From JAHFJU01 sp964354865 (GTDB taxonomy: Bacteria; Patescibacteriota; Gracilibacteria; UBA1369; UM-FILTER-53-11): a stretch of 6,423 nucleotides of DNA. The stretch is from the NCBI GenBank assembly GCA_964354865.1, contig CAYHBN010000078.1, forward strand, positions 1-6,423, given 5' to 3'. The notes below the pieces were generated by a model. It worked only from the letters and a program-made list of their open reading frames with translations, was not told where the DNA came from and searched no databases. The position numbers and the translations under genes are program-made. Positions 1-5,019 of this stretch are shown piece after piece; the stretch's first letter is position 1, and each line of letters starts with the position of its first letter.

Positions 1-17
1 TTTTTAATTTGAAGTTT

Positions 18-473
18 ATGATTTATACTACCCAATTTGAAGGGGACGAAGTTCCACAACCAGGTGAGTCAACGGGCAGAGCCCCTCTTGTTGCTGGCAT
101 GCAGTCGGTGGATTTTGGTGGTCGTATAGAACAGCTGAACTGTATTTTATCAAGATCAGAGCATCTTTCTCTCGAAGAAATTTTAACAAATGAAAACATA
201 GATCAAGGGTCAATTCCGTATTATCGTGAGGTTTATGATGATGTGATGAATGACAATGGAGAGTGGGATGTCACAAAAAAAGTAAAAGAATATGCCGAAT
301 ATTTATTTCAACATCCCGAAACAGTAGCTGCACTCCCGCCAATACAATTTTTAGATTCAAAGCTCCACGATGGGGCACATAGAATCAGTGCAATTTATTT
401 ACTTTCAAAGTTATATCCCGATTCTCTCTGGGCAACGATAAAACTTAAAGTTGATTTTTATGAATCGGATTAA
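18..473 (+). CDS. Small ParB/sulfiredoxin-fold-like protein with DGxHR motif (uncharacterised)
   Basis: I do not recognise a named family. The protein is about 152 residues with no membrane segment or signal peptide. Near the C-terminus it has a proline-led strand (PPIQF), then L-H-D-G-A-H-R-I-S-A (DGAHR at about residues 118-122), then a helix and a final strand. This matches the core of ParB N-terminal/sulfiredoxin-like folds, where a G-x-H-R or D-G-x-H-R loop binds a nucleotide phosphate or metal. Members of that fold include DNA-partitioning CTPases, nucleases and small-molecule kinases, so activity cannot be read from the motif. The frame is open to the window edge: a TTG at position 9 or a start before the window is possible. 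ATG at 18 is preferred because its AT-rich, SD-less leader resembles that of the gene starting at 1988. It lies 60 nt upstream of another DGxHR gene. Coding is likely; function is unknown. Confidence 0.7.
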   Translation: MIYTTQFEGDEVPQPGESTGRAPLVAGMQSVDFGGRIEQLNCILSRSEHLSLEEILTNENIDQGSIPYYREVYDDVMNDNGEWDVTKKVKEYAEYLFQHPETVAALPPIQFLDSKLHDGAHRISAIYLLSKLYPDSLWATIKLKVDFYESD

Positions 474-533
474 TTAACTTAATTTTATTTAAACCGCTTA
501 ACACCATTATCCAACCAGCGTAACATAGTACTC

Positions 534-929
534 ATGACCACGCCCATTGAAACAACACTGGTGAATGGAAAGATTTATAATGTCACGCTGCTAAAATCCC
601 TCATTGGTCATATGCATGCCGAGCCAGTTGCTCTTGAGGAGTTACAAGAATGTGTTGGAGTGGGACATTATTATTGGATTGATAGAAAGGGGGGAAAGTT
701 GGGGCCACATCAAATTCTTCAAGATTGGGAAGCGGCACAAAAAAACAAAGAGTGGGCTGATCATGTAGAGAGTATTTCTCGAGCTAATTTAAGTGATCCT
801 ATATGGATTTCAAAAAATGGGTTTGTTTTCGATGGCATGCATCGGCTGACGCGTGCCTTTCTCGAGGGTAAAAAAACAATTATGGCAATAAGGTTTGAAG
901 AAATTCCCAAAGCTGCAGAGGTTACATAA
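534..929 (+). CDS. Small DGxHR-motif ParB/sulfiredoxin-fold-like protein (uncharacterised)
   Basis: A 131-residue soluble protein. The C-terminal third has the order strand (PIWIS), turn, F-D-G-M-H-R-L-T-R-A (DGMHR at residues 100-104), helix, E-G-K-K-T-I, and a final strand (MAIRFEEIP). This is the usual layout of a minimal ParB-like nuclease/sulfiredoxin-fold domain with the motif that contacts nucleotide or metal in characterised relatives. The N-terminal part, with W-, H- and Y-rich segments (HYYWIDRKGGKLGPH), is unlike the preceding DGxHR protein, so the two are not simple recent duplicates. The deaminase start codon follows 14 nt after its stop, suggesting co-transcription. The ATG at 534 has no Shine-Dalgarno sequence, like the other starts here. 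It could be a phosphotransferase, a nuclease or a binding protein; the sequence does not decide. Confidence 0.75.
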   Translation: MTTPIETTLVNGKIYNVTLLKSLIGHMHAEPVALEELQECVGVGHYYWIDRKGGKLGPHQILQDWEAAQKNKEWADHVESISRANLSDPIWISKNGFVFDGMHRLTRAFLEGKKTIMAIRFEEIPKAAEVT

Positions 930-943
930 CCCTTACCGTATAT

Positions 944-1945
944 ATGACTTACAATACTCTCGAATCTTTTATTTACGCCATTCCCAAAGCCGAACTACAC
1001 CTTCACATTGAGGGAACGTTCGAGCCAGAGTTGATGTTTAAAATTGCGCAGCGAAATAACGTGAAGATAAAATATACTTCGATTGAAGAAGTACGAGCGG
1101 CATATAATTTTAGCAATCTCCAGGATTTTTTAGACATTTATTATGCGGCGGCGAGCGTGCTTATAACTGAACAGGATTTTTATGATCTGACGTGGGCATA
1201 TGTTGAAAAAGCACATTCGCAGGGAGTGGTGCACGCCGAAATTTTCTTTGACCCACAGACGCATACCGATCGTGGCATTTTATTTGAAACGGTGGTGACA
1301 GGTATTCACCGGGCTCTTGTTGATGCGCAGAAAAAGTATGAGCTGACCTCTAAACTGATCATGTGTTTTTTGCGTCACTTGAGCGAAGAGGCAGCAATGA
1401 AGACTTTTGAAGAAGCACTCAAGTATAAAGAGTGGATTGTGGCAGTTGGCCTCGATTCATCGGAGCAGGGGAATCCGCCATCAAAATTTAATACTGTTTT
1501 TGAGAAGGCACGAAAAGAAGGATTTTTGACCGTTGCTCATGCAGGTGAAGAAGGGCCCGCTGCGTATGTGTGGCAGGCGATCGACGAGTTAAAAGTTTCA
1601 CGAATTGATCATGGTAATCACTGCCTCGACGACGAAACATTAGTCGAAGAATTGGTTGCGAGAAAAATCCCACTCACACTGTGCCCGCTTTCGAACCTTA
1701 AACTTAAAGTGGTGAAAAAGCTTACCGAGCACCCCCTGCGAAAAATGATTGAGAGGGGACTTTTGGTGACGATTAACTCAGATGATCCCGCGTATTTTGG
1801 TGGCTATATTGCAGATAACTATCTTGCGATCGCGAGTGCGCTGAATCTTACACGTGAAGAAATCTCTTTATTGGCGAAAAATTCCTTTATGGCGAGTTTC
1901 TTAAGTGAGGACGAAACAAAAAGAATGATACAAAAGATAGGGTAG
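944..1945 (+). CDS. Adenine deaminase, type 2 (adenosine/AMP deaminase family)
   Basis: A complete zinc-dependent amidohydrolase of 333 residues. Visible active-site elements are the zinc-binding H-L-H (H19, H21), A-H-A-G-E-E (zinc ligand H199, proton-relay E202), R-I-D-H-G (catalytic H223) and N-S-D-D-P-A-Y-F (D280, D281). Where true adenosine deaminases carry a ribose-contact region of the form GLDLAGDE, this protein has GLDSSEQGNPP (169-179). Together with FFDPQTHTDRG, this is the signature of the bacterial adenine deaminase subgroup related to yeast Aah1 and Pseudomonas PA0148. Predicted reaction: adenine + water to hypoxanthine + ammonia in the cytosol, for purine salvage. Automated pipelines often label such proteins adenosine deaminase (add). 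It starts 14 nt after the DGxHR gene, with no Shine-Dalgarno sequence (the ATG is preceded by TATAT). Family is certain; adenine rather than adenosine as substrate is likely. Confidence 0.9.
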   Translation: MTYNTLESFIYAIPKAELHLHIEGTFEPELMFKIAQRNNVKIKYTSIEEVRAAYNFSNLQDFLDIYYAAASVLITEQDFYDLTWAYVEKAHSQGVVHAEIFFDPQTHTDRGILFETVVTGIHRALVDAQKKYELTSKLIMCFLRHLSEEAAMKTFEEALKYKEWIVAVGLDSSEQGNPPSKFNTVFEKARKEGFLTVAHAGEEGPAAYVWQAIDELKVSRIDHGNHCLDDETLVEELVARKIPLTLCPLSNLKLKVVKKLTEHPLRKMIERGLLVTINSDDPAYFGGYIADNYLAIASALNLTREEISLLAKNSFMASFLSEDETKRMIQKIG

Positions 1946-1987
1946 GAGTATGCTGAAAGTCTCTTATTCCATAATATTTAAATTTTT

Positions 1988-2239
1988 ATGGCCGAAATTA
2001 AACGAAAATGGGACTTGCTCAGTAAAGACCGCCGCCAAGTGGCGTTGCGAGAAATCTCCTCATATTTCAAAACTGAACAAGATAATGATATTGGTGTAAT
2101 CGCTGCAGGAGAAATTCTCGACTTCTTTTTGCAGACGATAGGACCTGAAATTTATAACAAAGCTGTTGATGCTTCAAAAAATGTCATGAGGCAGAATGCA
2201 GAGAATTTAGAAATTGATGTTGATATGTTGAGGATTTAA
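1988..2239 (+). CDS. DUF2164-family small protein
   Basis: An 83-residue soluble, probably helical protein. The pattern I-S-S-Y-F-x(5)-D-N-D-I-G-x-I-A-A-x-x-I-L-D-F-F-L-Q-x-I-G-P-x-I-Y-N-K-A-V-D-A matches the DUF2164 family as I remember it: 'YF..E.dE.IG...A..lLdFf...i.p..YN.gv.da', about 80 residues, one domain. No biochemical function is known to me, and no catalytic constellation is obvious apart from several conserved acidic and aromatic positions. The ATG at 1988 gives a family-sized product and is preceded by an AT-only leader (TTTAAATTTTT) with no ribosome-binding site. It follows the deaminase after 42 nt and may belong to the same transcript, although an AT-rich stretch in that spacer could also hold a promoter. 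No strong terminator follows it. Confidence 0.8.
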   Translation: MAEIKRKWDLLSKDRRQVALREISSYFKTEQDNDIGVIAAGEILDFFLQTIGPEIYNKAVDASKNVMRQNAENLEIDVDMLRI

Positions 2240-2251
2240 TTGTGTTACTGG

Positions 2252-2268
2252 ACAACGATAGTTGTTTT
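2252..2268 (+). terminator. Weak hairpin after the DUF2164 gene
   Basis: ACAAC (2252-2256) and GTTGT (2261-2265) form a 5-bp stem around a GATA loop, with three more T residues after it, starting 13 nt past the stop codon. The stem is short and has only two G-C pairs, so it would be a poor intrinsic terminator. It is noted because nothing better ends this transcript. Confidence 0.2.
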
Positions 2269-2306
2269 ATGGCAACCGCTATTTAGCATGCACCAACATT
2301 TTCGCG

Positions 2307-2336
2307 TTGCGTCCATCTGTTTTACTCACTTATACT
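2307..2336 (+). promoter_or_regulatory. Possible sigma-A-type promoter upstream of rny
   Basis: TTGCGT (2307-2312) and TATACT (2331-2336) are separated by 18 nt. The -10 matches the consensus at five of six positions and is identical to the -10 of the groES promoter; the -35 matches at only four. It would give rny a leader of about 235 nt. The distance and weak -35 make this tentative. Confidence 0.3.
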
Positions 2337-2578
2337 CCTTTAACTCTTCTATCATATAAGTAGTTCTATTTTATTAAGCATTATTTACTTTCCCAGGAGC
2401 AGTTCGTGATTTCGTATCTGGAAAGCATCTCAAAATACCATGTTAGACCGTAATACATTTTCGTTTACAAACCTGACACAGTTGCTCATTACTCCACTTG
2501 TTCTTCGAGGGTAATCAGTTGTTTGAGATATTTTTCGTAAAGATCATCGGCCGCCAAAGGGAATAACCACGCATCACC

Positions 2579-4099
2579 ATGAGTACCTATATACTGCTCA
2601 TCATCGGTGCGCTCGTCGGTTCAGTTGGTGGGTTTTTCTATCGAAAATTCCAAGTAGACCAAAAGAATCGCGAAGCGCTCGAACGATCTGAGAAAATGCT
2701 CAAAGACGCACAATCGCGATCTAAAGAGCTTGTTATTGAGGCTAAGAATGAGGCCTTCAAAATTCAAGAAGAGGCTAAGCAAGAAGAACGAGGCAAGCGA
2801 CAGCAGCTCGAGAAAATGAGCGAACGTCTTGTTTCGAAAGAGGACCAGTTAGACAAACGCCTTGAACAGAGCGAAAAACTTCGCACTGATCTCGAACAGA
2901 AGTCACAGCAGATCAATAAGATTAAAGCTGAGGTTTCAGAGCTTCACGCAAAGCAAGAACAGCAACTTCACAAGGTTGCTCAGTTAAGCCGCGATGAAGC
3001 CCGCACCATTCTCTTTACTAAGTTAGAAGAAGAGATGAAGGGGGAGCTTGTTTCTCATCTTAAAAAGATTGAGGACGAAGAGAAAAAACTTTCAAAAGAA
3101 CGTGCACGAACTATTTTGGCCGACGCAATTCAGCGCTATGCCGCTGAGGTTGCCTCTGAATCGACAGCTACATTAGTTCCTCTTGCAAGTGATGACATGA
3201 AGGGCAGAATCATCGGTAAAGAAGGACGCAACATTAATGCCTTTGAACAGGCTACTGGTGTCGATGTAATCGTCGATGACACTCCTGGTTCAATCGTTAT
3301 TTCAGGATTCGATCCTATGCGCCGCTACATTGCAAAAGTTACTCTTGAGAAATTGCTCGTTGATGGCCGTATTCATCCGGGACGTATTGAAGAAACAGTA
3401 GAAAAAGCAAAGAACGAAGTTAATGAATCTATTCGTGAACTTGGTGAAAAAGCTGCATACGAAACAGGTGTGGTTGGATTGCCAAGCAATCTTATTAAAC
3501 TCCTTGGACGTCTTCACTTTAGAGTCAGTCATGGCCAAAACTTATTGAAACATTCGATGGAGGTATCTTTCTTAGCTGGTGCACTTGCAGAAGAGATTGG
3601 TGCCGATGCTAATATTTGCCGAAAGGCAGGTTTGCTTCACTCGATTGGCCGCGCGGTTGATCATGAAATTGGTGGGGTATATACACACATTGGACGCGAC
3701 ATTCTTAAGAAGTTTGGTGTGCAAGAAGAAGTTATTCATGCAGTCGAAGCTCATCTTGGTGATCCTGAGGCAAAGACTGTTGAGGCTGCGATCGTCGAAG
3801 CTGCAAATACAATATCTCGTGCTCGACCAGGTGCAAAGAAAGACAACCTTGACGCCTTTATTAAGCGCATGACCGAGATGGAAAACATTATCGGCGAATT
3901 TAATGGCGTTGCAAAAGTATACGCACTTCAGGCAGGCGCCGAGGTACGCGTTATTGTAAATCCAGAAAAACTCGACGACCTTGGCATGATGAAACTTGGT
4001 CACTCAATTGCTCGAAAGATTGAGACAGACATGAAGTTCCCCGGTCAGGTTAAAATTAGTTTGATAAGGGAGCAGAGAGCTGAGGCGTTTGCACAGTAA
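2579..4099 (+). CDS. rny: Ribonuclease Y with a degenerate HD domain
   Basis: 506 residues, close to the usual RNase Y length, with the full architecture: one N-terminal membrane segment (about 4-21), a charged coiled coil (about 25-165), a KH RNA-binding domain with intact G-R-I-I-G-K-E-G-R-N (209-218), an HDIG-type HD domain (about 320-425), and the RNase Y C-terminal domain ending in KISLIREQRAEAFAQ. RNase Y is normally a membrane-bound endonuclease that starts mRNA decay. Here the catalytic module is altered. The motif H-D-I-G-K reads H354-S355-I-G-R, the following SHxEIG histidine is Y368, the HHGD motif reads H392-L393-G-D, and the Asp of AAADA is N410. H325, H354 and H392 remain. The reading frame and the rest of the domain are well conserved, so this is not a broken gene. 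It may be an RNA-binding scaffold or an enzyme with altered metal use. The ATG at 2579 has no well-placed Shine-Dalgarno sequence. Confidence 0.95.
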   Translation: MSTYILLIIGALVGSVGGFFYRKFQVDQKNREALERSEKMLKDAQSRSKELVIEAKNEAFKIQEEAKQEERGKRQQLEKMSERLVSKEDQLDKRLEQSEKLRTDLEQKSQQINKIKAEVSELHAKQEQQLHKVAQLSRDEARTILFTKLEEEMKGELVSHLKKIEDEEKKLSKERARTILADAIQRYAAEVASESTATLVPLASDDMKGRIIGKEGRNINAFEQATGVDVIVDDTPGSIVISGFDPMRRYIAKVTLEKLLVDGRIHPGRIEETVEKAKNEVNESIRELGEKAAYETGVVGLPSNLIKLLGRLHFRVSHGQNLLKHSMEVSFLAGALAEEIGADANICRKAGLLHSIGRAVDHEIGGVYTHIGRDILKKFGVQEEVIHAVEAHLGDPEAKTVEAAIVEAANTISRARPGAKKDNLDAFIKRMTEMENIIGEFNGVAKVYALQAGAEVRVIVNPEKLDDLGMMKLGHSIARKIETDMKFPGQVKISLIREQRAEAFAQ

Positions 4100-4101
4100 C
4101 A

Positions 4102-4118
4102 GTGCGCCGAAGGCGCAC
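4102..4118 (+). other. Stable hairpin immediately after rny
   Basis: GTGCGCC-GAA-GGCGCAC is a perfect 7-bp, mostly G-C stem with a three-base loop, starting two bases after the rny stop codon. No T-run follows, so it is not an intrinsic terminator by itself. It could protect the 3' end of the message, or assist the true terminator 28 nt further on. Confidence 0.6.
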
Positions 4119-4146
4119 ATTCCCCACCCTGAATTAAATAGAAATC

Positions 4147-4182
4147 AAAAAAGAGCTCCGCACTAAACTGCGGGGCTTTTTT
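4147..4182. terminator. Strong bidirectional intrinsic terminator
   Basis: A 14-bp stem (left arm 4149-4162, right arm 4169-4182) encloses the 6-nt loop CTAAAC. The inner part is GAGCTCCGCA paired with TGCGGGGCTT, with two G-T wobbles. The arms are flanked by A6 on the left and T6 on the right, so RNA made in either direction ends in a G-C stem followed by a U-run. It sits between the convergent ends of rny (+, stop at 4099) and the small membrane protein gene (-, stop at 4189) and should end both transcripts. Confidence 0.88.
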
Positions 4183-4188
4183 AAAAAC

Positions 4189-4404
4189 TTATTTATCAGT
4201 CGTAACGGGTTTGCTCTTTTCTGCTTGAGCAGAATCTGAGCAGTATGCCAATCCTGCAATGAGAGCAAGGTATCCTGCGAGCACACCTGCGCTAATTGCC
4301 AAAATATTTTTTGGTGATTTTGCAATAATTTCATTAACTGGGCCGAGAAGTAGTCCGTCTTGAATCTTATCGTGAACATTTGCGCCTGTTGGTGTTCTCT
4401 CCAT
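4189..4404 (-). CDS. Small single-pass membrane protein (uncharacterised)
   Basis: A 71-residue product that I do not recognise. It has a mixed N-terminal segment (1-32), a hydrophobic stretch of about 23 residues (33-55: NILAISAG...LAYC) and a short polar, lysine-rich tail (EKSKPVTTDK). Lysines at 29 and 32 precede the hydrophobic stretch, which by the positive-inside rule predicts an inside N-terminus and outside C-terminus. An A-Q-A (59-61) soon after the hydrophobic stretch resembles a signal peptidase I site, although the long N-terminal region argues against a classical signal peptide. Support for coding comes from the coherent membrane segment, an extended -10 promoter about 30 nt upstream, and a terminator just after the stop. 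It is convergent with rny and divergent from groES. A longer ORF in another frame on this strand lacks such features. Confidence 0.65.
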   Translation of the reverse strand: MERTPTGANVHDKIQDGLLLGPVNEIIAKSPKNILAISAGVLAGYLALIAGLAYCSDSAQAEKSKPVTTDK

Positions 4405-4434
4405 GGTAACTGTTGGTTAGAATCTAGGTTTTTG

Positions 4435-4443
4435 AGTATATCA
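4435..4443 (-). promoter_or_regulatory. Extended -10 promoter of the small membrane protein gene
   Basis: On the - strand this reads TGATATACT, an exact TGn extension in front of a five-of-six -10 box (TATACT). No well-spaced -35 is present, as is common for extended -10 promoters. Transcription would start near 4428, giving a leader of about 24 nt before the ATG at 4404. It lies back to back with the groES -35 box (4447-4452). Confidence 0.5.
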
Positions 4444-4446
4444 CAC

Positions 4447-4474
4447 TTGACGCTCAATGCGAGTTCGCTATACT
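4447..4474 (+). promoter_or_regulatory. Sigma-A-type promoter of groES(-groEL)
   Basis: TTGACG (4447-4452, five of six) and TATACT (4469-4474, five of six) are spaced by 16 nt. The start site should fall near 4481, leaving a leader of about 65 nt before groES. The CIRCE operator begins inside the -10 box and covers the predicted start site, the usual arrangement for repression by HrcA. Confidence 0.8.
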
Positions 4475-4499
4475 AGCACTCGCACCCTTTAAGTGCTAA
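4473..4499. promoter_or_regulatory. CIRCE operator (HrcA binding site)
   Basis: CTAGCACTC, a 9-nt spacer, then AAGTGCTAA. This is the exact 9-9-9 geometry of CIRCE (consensus TTAGCACTC-N9-GAGTGCTAA), with one mismatch in each arm at the outermost or innermost base and a perfect 7-bp inverted core (TAGCACT/AGTGCTA). It overlaps the groES -10 box and start site. It predicts HrcA repression at normal temperature and release under heat or unfolded-protein stress. An hrcA gene is not in the window. Confidence 0.93.
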
Positions 4500-4545
4500 C
4501 GCGCGTATGGGGGCATTCTATATTTAACCTTTAATCTCTATATAT

Positions 4546-4872
4546 ATGTCTACTAATGCAGCTTTCGAAGCTACTCTCAAACAGATTCGGCCGATGGACG
4601 ACCGCATTTTAGTTGAAGGTATGAAAGAAGAAAAAACGATGACCAGCTTTGGATTGGTTTTGCCCGATACAGGTTCAAAAGAGCGTCCACAAAAAGGTAA
4701 AGTATTGGCCGTTGGTCCAGGCAAACTTTCTGAAGATGGAAAACGAATACCTATGACTGTTAAAGCAGGTGATGTTGTGTTGTACTCAAAATACGGTCCA
4801 ACTGAGGTTAAACTCGAAGGTGAGGAAATTTTGTTTTTACAAGAATCTGATGTTTTGGCGATTATTGGGTAA
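4546..4872 (+). CDS. groES: Co-chaperonin GroES (Hsp10)
   Basis: 108 residues. The conserved N-terminal strand reads I-R-P-M-D-D-R-I-L-V (14-23). The mobile loop that docks on GroEL is at about 26-45, with the hydrophobic tripeptide L-V-L (37-39) and the following P-D-T. The body contains G-K-V-L-A-V-G-P-G, K-A-G-D-V-V-L-Y-S-K-Y-G and the final D-V-L-A-I-I. GroES forms the heptameric lid of the cytosolic GroEL folding chamber. About 12 extra residues precede the position where E. coli GroES begins, explaining the length compared with the usual 95-100. The next in-frame ATG is inside the conserved strand, so the start at 4546 stands. The loop has S-F-G before LVL instead of the common G-G. Control is by the CIRCE-covered promoter upstream. 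There is no Shine-Dalgarno sequence; TATAT runs directly into the ATG. Confidence 0.97.
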   Translation: MSTNAAFEATLKQIRPMDDRILVEGMKEEKTMTSFGLVLPDTGSKERPQKGKVLAVGPGKLSEDGKRIPMTVKAGDVVLYSKYGPTEVKLEGEEILFLQESDVLAIIG

Positions 4873-4958
4873 CAGACACGAGCACCAGCGGCCACGTATG
4901 GCATGAAGCCTCCGCCGGCATTCGCTTCTGCTCATCTACTGACTCAAGTGTCCTTGTA

Positions 4959-4986
4959 CCCCTGATACCCCTTTCCCCTATTCCCC
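4959..4986 (-). other. G-quadruplex motif in the groES-groEL spacer
   Basis: Four C4 runs on the + strand (4959-4962, 4968-4971, 4975-4978, 4983-4986) are separated by 5, 3 and 4 nt. On the - strand this is G4-N4-G4-N3-G4-N5-G4, the textbook pattern for a four-layer DNA quadruplex; the + strand could form an i-motif. A fifth C4 lies at 5014-5017, directly before the groEL start. The - strand is the groEL template strand, so the mRNA itself is C/U-rich and should be unstructured here. Confidence 0.6.
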
Positions 4987-5019
4987 TTTCTCTCTTAACC
5001 TCTTACTCACTCTCCCCAT

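Larger units (their letters stand above)
2240..2578. other. 339-nt intergenic gap without a convincing gene
   Basis: No ORF with acceptable length, start and composition lies here on either strand. Visible items are the weak hairpin at its left end, a possible promoter at 2307-2336, a 24-codon + strand ORF from ATG 2440 to TAA 2512-2514 that looks like chance, and protein-like but stop-interrupted reading on the - strand (2374-2505; see findings). No tRNA-like cloverleaf, riboswitch or repeat was recognised. The stretch may act as a long leader for rny or hold decayed sequence. Confidence 0.6.

Noticed and set aside
9..17. TTG at position 9 as the start of the first gene
   Set aside because: The ATG at 18 is in frame, only three codons later, and has a leader like the other starts. 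The frame stays open to the window edge, so an even earlier start cannot be excluded.
498..526. Possible promoter before the second DGxHR gene (TTAACA, 17-nt spacer, TAACAT)
   Set aside because: The -10 matches only about four of six positions, and such pairs are expected by chance in AT-rich spacers.
1946..1987. A CATAAT -10-like box before the DUF2164 gene
   Set aside because: No -35 lies at a suitable distance and there is no TG extension, so it cannot be separated from general AT-richness.
2440..2514. A 24-codon + strand ORF in the gap before rny
   Set aside because: It is too short, has no ribosome-binding site, no recognisable motif and no promoter at a suitable distance.
2489..2620. 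A 44-codon open stretch on the - strand ending in L-I-T-L-E-E-Q-V-E
   Set aside because: It looks protein-like but overlaps the start of rny, has no ATG or GTG at a useful position (only a TTG giving about 22 residues) and conflicts with another - strand frame in the same DNA.
3572..4003. A 143-residue - strand ORF inside rny
   Set aside because: It is antisense to strongly conserved RNase Y codons, and its Cys/Phe/Asn-rich composition is typical of a reverse-strand shadow.
4134..4457. A 107-residue - strand ORF overlapping the small membrane protein gene
   Set aside because: It runs through the bidirectional terminator, starts upstream of the predicted transcript start, and has low-complexity, shadow-like composition. 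The 71-residue frame has a clean membrane segment and fits between promoter and terminator.
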